The notes under the pieces were generated by a model. That model was not told the origin of the DNA and did not search any database. It saw only the letters and a program-made list of their open reading frames with translations. A stretch of 64,000 bases of DNA from Mesotoga prima MesG1.Ag.4.2. Lineage in GTDB: Bacteria; Thermotogota; Thermotogae; Petrotogales; Kosmotogaceae. The translations under genes and the position numbers were made by a program. Shown here one piece after another: positions 34,389 to 43,344 of the stretch (positions are counted from its first letter, which is position 1; each line of letters starts with the position of its first letter). Location of the stretch: assembly GCF_000147715.2 (NCBI RefSeq), contig NC_017934.1, positions 806,001-870,000 of the forward strand. The letters run 5' to 3'.

Positions 34389-35600
34389 TTGCCTTTTGAA
34401 AGACATTGCTCATTTTGTGGAAGATCTGCTGCACAGGTGAAAAAGCTTATTTCAGGAACAGAAGGGTACATTTGCAATGAATGTGTCGATCTGTTTCACG
34501 ACATTATTCAGCAGGACCAGAAAGCTAAGAAGGAGCCTGGCAAAAAGCTGCCCACCCCAGCAGATATCAAGAAAGAACTTGATAAGTATGTGATTGGTCA
34601 GGAGAACGCAAAGAAAACGATCTCTGTCTCCGTGTACAATCACTACAAGAGAGTTTTCAATGATGTAGATGACGTTGAAATTGAGAAATCCAATATAATG
34701 CTAGTTGGGCCTACCGGTTCGGGAAAGACTCTCATTGCTAGAGTGCTGGCCCGTATTCTGGATGTTCCGTTTGCAATCGCCGACGCTACCCCTCTTACGG
34801 AAGCCGGATACGTTGGTGAGGATGTAGAGAATATTGTTCTAAGACTTCTTCAGTCTGCGAATTACGATGTTGAGAAAGCTCAGCTAGGAATCATTTATAT
34901 CGATGAGATAGATAAGATAGCAAGGAAATCTCCGAATCCATCGATCACGAGAGACGTATCGGGAGAAGGGGTTCAGCAAGCCCTTCTAAAGATTGTCGAG
35001 GGAACTACTGCAAATGTGCCACCTCAAGGAGGCAGGAAGCATCCCTACCAGGAATTCATAAAGGTAGATACAAGCAACATTTTGTTCATAGTGGGGGGCG
35101 CTTTTGATGGCCTTGACAGCGTAATAAAACAGAGAGTTCTTGATTCCTCAATGGGTTTTGGAGCAAAGGTAAAGGGCAAGAATCAGCTTAGGCTTGGAGA
35201 AGTCCTTCAGCAAGTAGTACCGGATGATCTGATTCAGTACGGCTTGATTCCGGAGTTCGTTGGCAGATTCCCGGTTTTGGCGGCTCTGAATGATCTTGAT
35301 GTGGAGGATCTGAAGAGGATTATGAGTGAGCCGAGAAATGCGATTCTCAAGCAATACCAGAGGCTTCTGGGACTGGACGGTGTAGAACTTGAGTTTTCGG
35401 ATGATGCCATGACCGCGATCGCAGAAAGGGCTATGAAAAGAGGGACAGGCGCAAGAGCGTTGAAAAGCGTAATTGAGCAGGTCATGCTTGACATAATGTT
35501 CGATATTCCTACCATGAATAATGTTGAGAAGGTTGTTATCAACGAGGATGTGATAAGCAAAAACTCTTCTCCCGAAATAATCTCTAGAGAATCTGCCTGA
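34389..35600 (+). CDS. clpX: ATP-dependent protease ATPase subunit ClpX
   Basis: Unfoldase that feeds substrates to ClpP. The 403-residue protein has the N-terminal zinc domain (CSFC and CNEC), Walker A GPTGSGKT, Walker [12 protein letters not shown], and the sensor and arginine-finger segments GVQQALLK and [11 protein letters not shown] chose TTG 34389 because GGAGGG lies 7 bases before it and the frame's upstream ATG (34374) overlaps that site. A TATAAT box is at 34354-34359, without a clear -35. clpP is not in the window. tsaD starts in the stop codon (TGATG). Confidence 0.97.
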   Translation: MPFERHCSFCGRSAAQVKKLISGTEGYICNECVDLFHDIIQQDQKAKKEPGKKLPTPADIKKELDKYVIGQENAKKTISVSVYNHYKRVFNDVDDVEIEKSNIMLVGPTGSGKTLIARVLARILDVPFAIADATPLTEAGYVGEDVENIVLRLLQSANYDVEKAQLGIIYIDEIDKIARKSPNPSITRDVSGEGVQQALLKIVEGTTANVPPQGGRKHPYQEFIKVDTSNILFIVGGAFDGLDSVIKQRVLDSSMGFGAKVKGKNQLRLGEVLQQVVPDDLIQYGLIPEFVGRFPVLAALNDLDVEDLKRIMSEPRNAILKQYQRLLGLDGVELEFSDDAMTAIAERAMKRGTGARALKSVIEQVMLDIMFDIPTMNNVEKVVINEDVISKNSSPEIISRESA

Positions 35601-36592
35601 TGAAAGTTCTGGCTCTAGAGAGCTCATGTGATGAAACGGCGGTGGCCATCATCGAAGATGGCCGTCTTTTATCTTCACAGATTTCTTCGCAAATAGATAT
35701 CCACAAGAGATTTGGTGGGGTGGTTCCCGAAATAGCTGCCAGAAAGCATCTTGAAATCATAGATAGAATGGTTTCCCGTTCGCTCGAAGAAGCCGATCTG
35801 GATATCAAAGAGATAGATGTATTTGCTTCAACTATGGGTCCCGGACTTGTGGGATCTTTGCTGATTGGTCTTTCTTTTGCTAAAGGAATGGCGATCGCGA
35901 TGAATAAACCATTTGTCGGTGTTAACCACTTATTCGGTCATGTCTATGCAAATTTCCTTAGATATCCGCTTCTCAAACCTCCCTTTATGGTTCTTCTCGT
36001 TTCTGGTGGGCATACCGAGATCCTAGTTCTTAAAGATTGGGATAGGATCGAACTTGTGGGGAAGACTCGCGACGACGCTGCAGGAGAAGCATTTGACAAA
36101 ATTGCAAGGCTGCTTGGACTTGGGTATCCTGGAGGGCCGGCAATTCAAGAGGCCGCTGAGAAAGGACAAGCTAAGTATCATTTTCCTAGGCCACTTCGTG
36201 AAAAGGGGAATTTCGATTTCTCCTTCAGTGGTCTAAAGACTTCGGTGCTGTACTTCATGAAAAAAAATCCCCTGGCTTCAGTTAGTGATGTTGCCGCGTC
36301 AGCTCAGGAAGCAATTGTCGACTCTCTCGTTACCAAGGCATTCGACGCAGCTGAAAGTTTACATCTAGATGAAATAGCCTTTGCGGGAGGGGTCGCTTCG
36401 AACTCACTTCTTCGAGAATGGGCAAGAGTGCAATCTGAAGTTAGCGGGATCAAGGCTTACTTCCCACCGGTAGACCTGTGCACAGACAATGCTGCAATGA
36501 TTGCATTAGTGGCACATGAAAAAGCTAAGAGGGGGCTATTCTCCCCTCTTTCGACAAATGCCGTACCTTACCTAACTTTGGATTTCTTCTAA
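35600..36592 (+). CDS. tsaD: tRNA threonylcarbamoyladenosine transferase TsaD
   Basis: Catalytic subunit that transfers the threonylcarbamoyl group to A37 of ANN-decoding tRNAs (t6A). The ASKHA fold signatures are present: LALESSCDETAVAI at the start, the metal-binding HxxxH in VNHLFGHVYANF, VSGGHTEIL, and FAGGVASNSLLR. The 330-residue length is standard. It overlaps clpX by one base. Its partner TsaE is encoded in the lon operon at 2778-3335. Confidence 0.97.
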   Translation: MKVLALESSCDETAVAIIEDGRLLSSQISSQIDIHKRFGGVVPEIAARKHLEIIDRMVSRSLEEADLDIKEIDVFASTMGPGLVGSLLIGLSFAKGMAIAMNKPFVGVNHLFGHVYANFLRYPLLKPPFMVLLVSGGHTEILVLKDWDRIELVGKTRDDAAGEAFDKIARLLGLGYPGGPAIQEAAEKGQAKYHFPRPLREKGNFDFSFSGLKTSVLYFMKKNPLASVSDVAASAQEAIVDSLVTKAFDAAESLHLDEIAFAGGVASNSLLREWARVQSEVSGIKAYFPPVDLCTDNAAMIALVAHEKAKRGLFSPLSTNAVPYLTLDFF

Positions 36593-36826
36593 CTATTCAG
36601 ACTTGCTGGTAGAAGTTGAAGGTTTGCTACTACTTTTAGAAGCTGATGACTTCTTCGAATCGGTACTGTAGTAGCCCCCGCCTTTAAAAACAACTCCCAC
36701 ATTATTAACCAGTTTCTTAAGATGTCCCCCGCATGCTGGGCAGATCGTAAGGGGTTCATCGGACATCTTCTGGAAGGCTTCGATTTCTTCTCCACAATCC
36801 TCGCACTTATACCTGTAAAACGGCAC
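36593..36826 (-). CDS. FmdB-type zinc ribbon protein
   Basis: A 77-residue protein with a zinc ribbon: MPFYRYKCEDCG at the start and CPACGG downstream give four Cys ligands, the FmdB/CxxC_CxxC_SSSS regulatory pattern. The tail is a low-complexity run of Ser, Lys and Thr. I chose GTG 36826, which has AAGGAGGG 6 bases upstream and begins exactly at the family's conserved MPxYxYxC. It ends directly against the convergent tsaD stop. Role unknown; probably a regulator or assembly factor. Confidence 0.88.
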   Translation of the reverse strand: MPFYRYKCEDCGEEIEAFQKMSDEPLTICPACGGHLKKLVNNVGVVFKGGGYYSTDSKKSSASKSSSKPSTSTSKSE

Positions 36827-36872
36827 GTGAGTCCCTCCTTCGCATCGAATTTTTCTATTAGCTGTATCTATT

Positions 36873-37241
36873 CTATTCCTCATCGGCCGAAGATGGAATC
36901 ACACAGAGAAATTCCAGATCTCCGTTTCCCGTGTTCCTGAACTGGTGCTTTACGCCGGAGGGAACAAAAACATAGCTCCCCTTACCAGCATTAATCACGC
37001 CCTGGTCAGTAACAACGGCCGCTTCCCCGGAGATGATAAAGACTTCATGTTCCCATGGATGGCTATGGTGAGGACTATATCCTCCTTCTCCGACAGTAAA
37101 CAGTCTCATCACAAAATTCGTAGCGCCCTTCTTTTTACCAATAAGGACTCGCTTAGTAACGCTCTTTACATTTTTGTTGTCGAAAAACTGAGGCTCGACA
37201 TCAAGCGCTTTGCCTACCAGAATTCGTTCTGACATTTTCAT
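36873..37241 (-). CDS. Cupin domain protein
   Basis: A single-domain cupin of about 122 residues. The metal-binding motif 1 is PHHSHPWEHEVFIISG and motif 2 is PSGVKHQFRNTG, both complete. Such small cupins may bind metals or sugars, or act as regulators; none can be chosen here. I take ATG 37241, where AAGGAGG is 4 bases upstream; ATG 37235 two codons later has 10-base spacing and is equally likely. It overlaps the end of jag by 41 bases. Confidence 0.85.
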   Translation of the reverse strand: MKMSERILVGKALDVEPQFFDNKNVKSVTKRVLIGKKKGATNFVMRLFTVGEGGYSPHHSHPWEHEVFIISGEAAVVTDQGVINAGKGSYVFVPSGVKHQFRNTGNGDLEFLCVIPSSADEE

Positions 37242-37908
37242 AGCGCCTCCTTTTCGAATCAAACGCTTTATCGTATGAGTATTTTCTGTCTCTGTATTCG
37301 ACCACAACTTTTCTGTAAGGTTCGAGTCCTACTGAATAGCTCTTCAGATCTTCATACTGGGAAATTACTTCGTGAACGAGCCTTCGCTCAAAGGCGAACA
37401 TCGGTTCCATTACGATCTTGCTTCTCCTGGATATTGCGGACTTTGCCGTCCTATGTGCTATCTCTTCCACCAGTTTCTTTCTTTCAAGTCTGTAATCACC
37501 GATATCAACGGTTACGTTGACTTTGGTAGGCGCCATCCTGTTTGCGTAAATGTTTAATATGTGCTGTAAAGCGGCAACAGTTTTACCATGCTTCCCGATA
37601 AGTCTGGCAACCTCTTCACCTTCGATCCTGACTCTATACGTTCTTCCAACAAGCTTTACTTCGGAAAAGGTCTCTTCATCGAAATTCTTAAGTATACCCT
37701 TGAGGAAGTCGTGAAGCTTTCTTTCCCAGTGTTTGTCCAACAAGGAAACTTCAATTATCGATTCCCTGGATCCAAATATCCCTAGGAAGCCCTTGGAGCC
37801 TTTCTCTTTCACTGTGACTTGCATTTCATCGTCATAAGCACCAAGATCTGCTTGAGCTAGCCTGATGGCTTCTTCAACGGTCTCGGCTTTGTATTCAACT
37901 GGATTCAT
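37201..37908 (-). CDS. jag: RNA-binding protein Jag/KhpB
   Basis: A 235-residue protein with the three-part Jag layout: N-terminal Jag_N domain (about 1-50; EAIRLAQADLGA), KH domain with RLIGKHGKTVAAL (about 115-160) and C-terminal R3H domain with FERRLVHEV (about 190-220). Jag (SpoIIIJ-associated, KhpB) binds RNA and influences cell division. It follows yidC in the classical order. I chose ATG 37908, which has GGAGG 11 bases upstream; a GTG at 37920 lies inside that site. The C-terminal tail is basic and overlaps the cupin gene. Confidence 0.95.
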   Translation of the reverse strand: MNPVEYKAETVEEAIRLAQADLGAYDDEMQVTVKEKGSKGFLGIFGSRESIIEVSLLDKHWERKLHDFLKGILKNFDEETFSEVKLVGRTYRVRIEGEEVARLIGKHGKTVAALQHILNIYANRMAPTKVNVTVDIGDYRLERKKLVEEIAHRTAKSAISRRSKIVMEPMFAFERRLVHEVISQYEDLKSYSVGLEPYRKVVVEYRDRKYSYDKAFDSKRRRYENVRTNSGRQSA

Positions 37909-37939
37909 TTTGTTTAACACCTCCTGAGCTGGTCTAAAT

Positions 37940-39286
37940 CTACTTCACAGGTTTTTCCTGTAAACCTAGCATCTGTCTTAAAGTCAGCCCCTTTATGCCG
38001 TTGCGCTTGTATACTACCCAGCTTATGAAGAACTGAAGGACACTCTGGGTTGTCCAGTAAAGCAGCAATCCAGATGGGAATGTGGCGAAAAGGATCGGAA
38101 AGATTACTTGCATGATTACTCCCGATCTCGCAGATCTTGCGTCCTGAGCTGTGAGCAATGAACTGAAGATTCCTACAACTACCGTGATTATTATGAACGG
38201 TATGTTCAGTACGAAGTTACCTACTGAAAGATCCTTCCAAATAAGAAAACCAGGCGTATATGCCATTACTTCGCTGAAGTATCGAATGGCATTGTATAGA
38301 AGTATCAGTACTGGCAGCTGAAGGAGTATTGGAAGACATCCGGAAGCGGGATTGTATCCCTTCTCCTTATACAGAGCCATCATTGCCTCCTGTTGCTTTC
38401 TGGGGTCCTTATACTTTTTCTTGATCTTCTCTACTTCGGGTTGAAGCATCCTCATCATTAGCATTGACTTAGTTTGAATGTGATATAAGGGGTAGAGGAT
38501 GAATCGGGTAACAATTGTGAAGAGAATCAGTGCCCAACCGAAGTTTCCAGACCACTGATATAGCCAGAACAGGAAGTAAACTATTCCATGATAGATCCAG
38601 GAAAAGAAGGTAACTCCTCCAAAGTCTTGCAAGTCCTTCACAATAGCATCATAATGCTCCGGAAGAGCTTGTCTCATGTGGATCAACCTCATAGGGCCAG
38701 CAAAAGATTCAAGAATTCCCCTACCGGTTTCAGATTCGTATCTCTGGAATTTGAATGTTCCTTGCATTGCAGTAATTGCGAAGAGCGTCTTCTGACCGCT
38801 GAACTTATCATATGTCAAATAGTATGAGGAGTCGGGTCCTATCGTCTGATTCTGGTAAGAAATAAAAGGCAGAGCGACCTCAATCTTCTGATTGAAATTC
38901 AGTTCAACTCTGAAATCATAGTAAGGACTGTTCAGGATAATAAACGACTTGCTACCTTGTTCATAGTTGAAGCTAACTATTACATTGCCTTCTTCATCTT
39001 TGTCGTATGAAAAGGAGGTAGGCAGAAGCTCGGTACCCTCTACGTCAAAAACGTTGAATCCATCTTTTCCAAGGCTTTCATTGTACACATAAAACTCAAC
39101 CGTCTTATTATCGGCGTAACTTGTTACTCCTAATACCAAGCCATTTTTGGTGTCCAGAGTTACCTTTAGAGTTTTACCTGAAACTATGAGCGTACTGGTA
39201 CCTTCCTGAGTGGTAAGTTCCTTGCCCGATACCGAGAGCGTGAATAATGTCACGAAGATCAAAGTCAGAATTATCGCTCTTTTCAT
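37940..39286 (-). CDS. yidC: Membrane protein insertase YidC
   Basis: Inserts membrane proteins with or without the Sec translocon. The 448-residue protein has an N-terminal hydrophobic segment (about 3-19), a periplasmic beta-rich domain (about 25-220) and the conserved membrane core ([25 protein letters not shown], the [22 protein letters not shown] region and the C-terminal [14 protein letters not shown]). The periplasmic domain is of the Gram-negative kind, consistent with an outer membrane or toga. I chose ATG 39286, with GAGGAGG 8 bases upstream; the frame extends 72 bases further inside yidD without a ribosome binding site. Confidence 0.96.
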   Translation of the reverse strand: MKRAIILTLIFVTLFTLSVSGKELTTQEGTSTLIVSGKTLKVTLDTKNGLVLGVTSYADNKTVEFYVYNESLGKDGFNVFDVEGTELLPTSFSYDKDEEGNVIVSFNYEQGSKSFIILNSPYYDFRVELNFNQKIEVALPFISYQNQTIGPDSSYYLTYDKFSGQKTLFAITAMQGTFKFQRYESETGRGILESFAGPMRLIHMRQALPEHYDAIVKDLQDFGGVTFFSWIYHGIVYFLFWLYQWSGNFGWALILFTIVTRFILYPLYHIQTKSMLMMRMLQPEVEKIKKKYKDPRKQQEAMMALYKEKGYNPASGCLPILLQLPVLILLYNAIRYFSEVMAYTPGFLIWKDLSVGNFVLNIPFIIITVVVGIFSSLLTAQDARSARSGVIMQVIFPILFATFPSGLLLYWTTQSVLQFFISWVVYKRNGIKGLTLRQMLGLQEKPVK

Positions 39287-39525
39287 TTTTCGTGCCTCCT
39301 CAATAGCGTGAAATGATCTGGTACTTCGTCGAACCCCCCTGGATTGAAGGAATTGCATCTGATTATTCTCCAGATGCCTAGAATTAGCCCTTTCAGAGCT
39401 CCAAATCTCTCTATTGCCTCATATGTGTATGTTGAACAAGTGGGAGAAAACCTGCATCTTGGGCGGGTTCTAGGGGAGATCTTTTTTCTGTAGAAATCTA
39501 TCAGAAACAGTAGTATCTTTTTCAT
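39283..39525 (-). CDS. yidD: Membrane protein insertion efficiency factor YidD
   Basis: An 80-residue YidD (Haemolytic, DUF37) protein. The diagnostic sequence is [20 protein letters not shown] followed by [17 protein letters not shown] 39525 has TTGGAG upstream at 9 bases. Its first 56 bases overlap the end of rnpA and its last 4 overlap the start of yidC, so it is translated together with both. Confidence 0.95.
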   Translation of the reverse strand: MKKILLFLIDFYRKKISPRTRPRCRFSPTCSTYTYEAIERFGALKGLILGIWRIIRCNSFNPGGFDEVPDHFTLLRRHEK

Positions 39526-39898
39526 CGGACGTTTCTCCAATTTTCTCAGCGATTCGTTTAATGATCTGTACAATATCAAAATATCCAACTTTTCTCTTCT
39601 TAAACAGGTCGGATAGATCCTTTCTTGCAATGAAAAGTATATCATACCCTTCGGGAAAGACTTGTTTATTAGTTCGGTAAACCTCTTTAACCAATCTTCT
39701 GAGGCGGTTTCTCAGGTGAGCCTTTCCAAATTTCCGTCTTATAGATATCCCTATACGAGAAAAAGGCAGACCATTCTTAACATACAATACAACAAAAAAA
39801 GGGTCAACAATTGATTTTCCCTTTTTGAAGACTCTGTCGAAGTCTGCCTTTCGTCTTAGCCTTTCGTTTTTACTAAGGGACTGATCTCTGAGGTTCAC
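39470..39898 (-). CDS. rnpA: Ribonuclease P protein component
   Basis: Protein subunit of RNase P, which trims tRNA 5' leaders. The family core [13 protein letters not shown] and the N-terminal [12 protein letters not shown] are present. It has 142 residues against about 115-120 usually: the extra polar tail (after about residue 118) is coded where yidD overlaps and is probably unstructured. The start GTG 39898 overlaps the rpmH stop codon (GTGA). Confidence 0.94.
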   Translation of the reverse strand: MNLRDQSLSKNERLRRKADFDRVFKKGKSIVDPFFVVLYVKNGLPFSRIGISIRRKFGKAHLRNRLRRLVKEVYRTNKQVFPEGYDILFIARKDLSDLFKKRKVGYFDIVQIIKRIAEKIGETSDEKDTTVSDRFLQKKDLP

Positions 39899-40029
39899 AC
39901 AGAAAGTCTCTTTCTTCCCTTTCTTCTTCTACTTGCCAGCACTCTTCGGCCTCCGACTGTGCGGGACCGCACAAGAAAGCCGTGTGTTCTGTTTCTTTTG
40001 ACTCTTGATGGTTGGTATGTTCTTTTCAT
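39895..40029 (-). CDS. rpmH: Ribosomal protein bL34
   Basis: A 44-residue gene read directly from the sequence. Its product starts [18 protein letters not shown] and continues with the family's [19 protein letters not shown] ending, a textbook L34. ATG 40029 has GGAGG 9 bases upstream. The stop TGA overlaps the GTG of rnpA, giving the canonical rpmH-rnpA order. A perfect consensus promoter lies about 36 bases upstream. Confidence 0.97.
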   Translation of the reverse strand: MKRTYQPSRVKRNRTHGFLVRSRTVGGRRVLASRRRKGRKRLSV

Positions 40030-40064
40030 GATTAATAACCTCCAGTAAATGCATCACAGTGAAC

Positions 40065-40093
40065 ATTATACGGAGTGCAACCTTCACTGTCAA
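40065..40093 (-). promoter_or_regulatory. Consensus sigma-70 promoter of the rpmH operon
   Basis: On the minus strand TTGACA (40093-40088), a 17-base spacer and TATAAT (40070-40065) match the consensus completely. It would drive rpmH, rnpA, yidD, yidC, jag and perhaps the cupin and zinc-ribbon genes. Confidence 0.9.
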
Positions 40094-40226
40094 GGCGATA
40101 AAAGGATGTGAAATTAACTACAAGCGTTCCCGAAAGAATTTCTTATGCAGCTGCTGATCAATAGTATAATGGATTGAGAGACTGGATAGATGAAAGCTAC
40201 CTTTTTTGCTGTTGATGGAGGGAGAT

Positions 40227-41816
40227 ATGCTGCTTTCGCTGGCAGGGAAAGACTTTCTGACTTTTAAGGATTTCTATGTTGAGTTCTCAGGCGGTATGAA
40301 TGCCATAACCGGTGAATCGGGGGCTGGAAAGACTGTCTTCCTTAAGGCCCTATGGGCGGTGTTGGGCTTTCCCCCGCTATGGGATAATGACGGCTCGGGA
40401 AGTGTTGAAGGTAACTTTGCGGTTGATGGTTCATTGCTTTCTAAACTGGCAGACATGGGAGTAGAGATCAATGGTGATCAGCTTCTTGTAAGTGTAAGCT
40501 TCACAGGACAGCGAACCATATACAGGATGAATGGAAAAATGGTACCGAAACAAATTGTTCAGTCAGCTTTTCGTGACAGAGTCGAGATTCATTCTCAGCA
40601 TAGTAGTATAAGCCTGTTGGACGAATCCAAACACCATATAATTCTGGATCACGCGCTTGGAGGAGACACAATCCTTACCCGTTATTCAGAGCTGTATGCA
40701 GAGTACATCAAAGTAAGACGCGAACTGGATTCCTTTATTGTAGATCCTTCTCAGATTGAAAGGGAAAAGGACTTTCTGGAGTTCCAGATCAGGGAGATTG
40801 AACAGGCAGATCTTCAACCTCATGAAGACGAAGCCATTGAAATGAAATATACGAGATACAGAAACGCCCAGATGCTACTTGAGACATTTCAAGAACTCAC
40901 TGATCTTCTTAAGGATGGCGAACTATCAATTTATAATTCTCTCAATGACGCGCGAGCAACTGTCGAAAAAATAAGGAACTTTGGTTACAAGGACTGGCTG
41001 GATAACCTTCAGATTGCTCTAGAAGAACTCGATTCGCTTTACACTAAGATTGAGGAAGAGAGAAGCACTCTTGAGATCGATGATGAGGAATTCAATGCAA
41101 TTGAAAGTCGTATTACCATTATCCAGGGTCTGAAGAGGAAATACGGAGACTCTGTTGAAAAGATACTTGTGAGACTAGAGGAGTTCAAGAAAGAGCTAGG
41201 AACTCTTAAGGAGCTGGAAGGTAGAAAGGAACGCTTGAAGAAGAACGAAGAAGAGCTTCTCTCGTCTTTGAAGGAAACGGGAAGAATCCTTGATCAGAAA
41301 AGGTTGGTTAGAGCAAAAGAGATCGAGGAGCAGATCAGGGTACACCTTGAGGACCTCAGAATGAAGGGAGCGGAGTTGAGGTTTCATCTAGAGCCTGAAT
41401 TAATGCCCAGAAGCTACGGGACATCCAAAGTCACGATGGTTGTTAAGACAAATCCCGGTATGGATTTAATGGAGATTGGTAGTGTTGCGTCGGGAGGTGA
41501 GCTTTCCAGGTTCTTATTGGCTCTTGAATCCGCCTTAAAGAATCAGCTCGATCTCAAAACAATAGTCTTTGATGAAGTAGACTCTGGAGTTGGTCAACGA
41601 CTTGGAACAGTGGTGTCAGGGAAATTAGAGGAAATCTCAAGGGAGATTCAGACTATTGTAATAACTCATCTTCCGCAAATCGCATTGAGTTCAGATCGGC
41701 ATTTTGTTGTTAGAAAGCAGCAAGTCCATAACGAAACGATTTCCATTATCGAGGAGCTTCATGGCAGCTCCAAGGAACGGGAAATCGAAGAAATGAGTGG
41801 TCAAATTCCAGATTAG
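40227..41816 (+). CDS. recN: DNA repair protein RecN
   Basis: SMC-like ATPase of double-strand break repair. The 529-residue protein has Walker A GESGAGKT near residue 38, the HSQHSS motif in the first lobe, long coiled coils (about 160-360), then the second ATPase lobe with the SVASGGELSRFLLALES signature and IVFDEVDSGVGQRLG. I chose ATG 40227, which has GGAGGG 5 bases upstream; the frame is open 21 bases further to a TTG. A TATAAT box lies at 40165-40170. It begins a plus-strand operon that runs to yigZ. Confidence 0.96.
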   Translation: MLLSLAGKDFLTFKDFYVEFSGGMNAITGESGAGKTVFLKALWAVLGFPPLWDNDGSGSVEGNFAVDGSLLSKLADMGVEINGDQLLVSVSFTGQRTIYRMNGKMVPKQIVQSAFRDRVEIHSQHSSISLLDESKHHIILDHALGGDTILTRYSELYAEYIKVRRELDSFIVDPSQIEREKDFLEFQIREIEQADLQPHEDEAIEMKYTRYRNAQMLLETFQELTDLLKDGELSIYNSLNDARATVEKIRNFGYKDWLDNLQIALEELDSLYTKIEEERSTLEIDDEEFNAIESRITIIQGLKRKYGDSVEKILVRLEEFKKELGTLKELEGRKERLKKNEEELLSSLKETGRILDQKRLVRAKEIEEQIRVHLEDLRMKGAELRFHLEPELMPRSYGTSKVTMVVKTNPGMDLMEIGSVASGGELSRFLLALESALKNQLDLKTIVFDEVDSGVGQRLGTVVSGKLEEISREIQTIVITHLPQIALSSDRHFVVRKQQVHNETISIIEELHGSSKEREIEEMSGQIPD

Positions 41817-41827
41817 GAGTATGAGTA

Positions 41828-42445
41828 ATGGAAAGAGAAGAATTGATAAACAGGATTGTCGAAGAAAAAGGAGTGGAGGCCGCTCCAGTGCTTCTCAGTC
41901 TGCTGGTTAGCGAAGACAGCGAGACAGCCCAAATATGTTTTGATGCTTTAATTCAAATGGGTAAGGACGTGGTTCCTTTTCTTATCGAAAAGATGAGATC
42001 AGAGGATATCGACCCCGTATCAAGACTTTATCTAGCAGATTTGGCAGGGGAGATCGGTGATATAAGAGCCGTGACACATCTTTACGAGCTTCTGAGTAAG
42101 TACAGTGATGAAAGATCACAGATAGTAATCTACGAAGCTCTTGCTCGATTGGGGGAAGGCGAGAAAGTGGTAGATGTTTTGGCCCTGATGCTTGAGGAAA
42201 ACTATGACGCTGAACTGCAAGATCAACTAATCATGGCACTGAGCAACACCGATTCTTCGGTTGCCGTTAAGGCTCTCGCAGGATTTTATGGAAACAAGTT
42301 GGCCGATAAATCTGCAAAAGCCTTTGCGCTGGAGGGGATCCATTCGATACTTGCCAGAAGACATGAACTGAAAAACTATCTCCTGAGCCTTCATAATGGT
42401 AAGGAAATTGCTGAAAGGCTTTATCAATGGCAGAAAGAAATCTAA
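41828..42445 (+). CDS. HEAT-repeat protein
   Basis: A 205-residue all-helical protein with regularly spaced helix pairs (for example residues 15-50, 55-85, 90-120, 125-160) of the HEAT or PBS-lyase kind; GDIRAVTHLYELL and GEGEKVVDVLALML are typical repeat helices. Such proteins act as protein-binding scaffolds. It has no catalytic residues or signal peptide. It lies between recN and murB and overlaps murB by 19 bases. Confidence 0.8.
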   Translation: MEREELINRIVEEKGVEAAPVLLSLLVSEDSETAQICFDALIQMGKDVVPFLIEKMRSEDIDPVSRLYLADLAGEIGDIRAVTHLYELLSKYSDERSQIVIYEALARLGEGEKVVDVLALMLEENYDAELQDQLIMALSNTDSSVAVKALAGFYGNKLADKSAKAFALEGIHSILARRHELKNYLLSLHNGKEIAERLYQWQKEI

Positions 42446-43344
42446 CTGATTACTTTAATTCACTCTATTTGGCTGGAGCGGATGTAAGGCTCGAAGAGCC
42501 GCTTGAATGGCACACGACAATAAGGATTGGTGGTCCAGCCAGAGTATTCGTTTCACCGTATTCTGTAGAGTCTCTGAGCGAGATCCTATCCTTGTTGAAG
42601 CGGGAAAAACTTCCGTACAAAGTCATCGGAGGCGGTTCAAATGTGATCTGCCCTGATAAATATGAGGGTGTTGTTGTTTCGACTAGGAATCTGAATTTAC
42701 TCAGAAGCGATGGGGACAAGGTTTTTGTTCAGGCGGGAACGAGTATCAACTCTCTCATCTGGCATTGTTTGGCAGAAGGGTTAACGGGCATTGAGTTCTT
42801 GACGGGACTCCCAGGTTCAGTTGGTGGTGCCGTATTGATGAACGCAGGAGCCTTTGGGGGGGAAATCGGCGATCGGGTGACTAGAGTCTCTTATCTTGAC
42901 GGGAGGGGTAAAGTAATAGATGTTGACTCCAGGAACGCCGGGTTTTCGTATAGAAACAGCATATTCAAATCAGCAGATGGAATCGTTGTCGGTGCTGAAT
43001 TCTTGCTGAAGAGGGGTGAAAGATCCGAGATCGAAAGTAAGATGAAAGAAATCCTTGCAAAGAGAATTCAGAAGCAACCACTGGAATACCCTAGTGCCGG
43101 CAGTGTCTTCGTGAGACCTAAATCGGATTTCTACGTTGGTTCAACTATAGAACGCTTGGGATTGAAGTCCTTAAGAGTGGGAGGAGCTGAAGTTTCGGAA
43201 AAACATGCAGGATTCATTGTGAATAGAGGAGGCGCCTGTCAGAAGGACATTCTGACTCTGGTAGAGATAATTAGAAAGAAAGTTGAAGGGGCCACAGGCG
43301 TTATTCTCAATACCGAGATAGAAATTTGGAAGGAGGTTGAATAA
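42427..43344 (+). CDS. murB: UDP-N-acetylenolpyruvoylglucosamine reductase
   Basis: FAD enzyme that reduces UDP-GlcNAc-enolpyruvate to UDP-MurNAc in peptidoglycan synthesis. FAD-binding segments are RIGGPA near residue 33 and GGGSNV near 63; TGLPGSVGGAVLMNAGAFGGE, the YRNS segment and PSAGSVF with the active-site Ser follow. The 305-residue length is normal. ATG 42427 lies inside the HEAT gene. Confidence 0.96.
   Translation: MAERNLTDYFNSLYLAGADVRLEEPLEWHTTIRIGGPARVFVSPYSVESLSEILSLLKREKLPYKVIGGGSNVICPDKYEGVVVSTRNLNLLRSDGDKVFVQAGTSINSLIWHCLAEGLTGIEFLTGLPGSVGGAVLMNAGAFGGEIGDRVTRVSYLDGRGKVIDVDSRNAGFSYRNSIFKSADGIVVGAEFLLKRGERSEIESKMKEILAKRIQKQPLEYPSAGSVFVRPKSDFYVGSTIERLGLKSLRVGGAEVSEKHAGFIVNRGGACQKDILTLVEIIRKKVEGATGVILNTEIEIWKEVE

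Noticed and set aside
40143-40170. Promoter of recN with TTATGC and TATAAT
   Set aside because: The -10 is perfect but the -35 is poor and the spacer is 16 bases; not strong enough to list separately.
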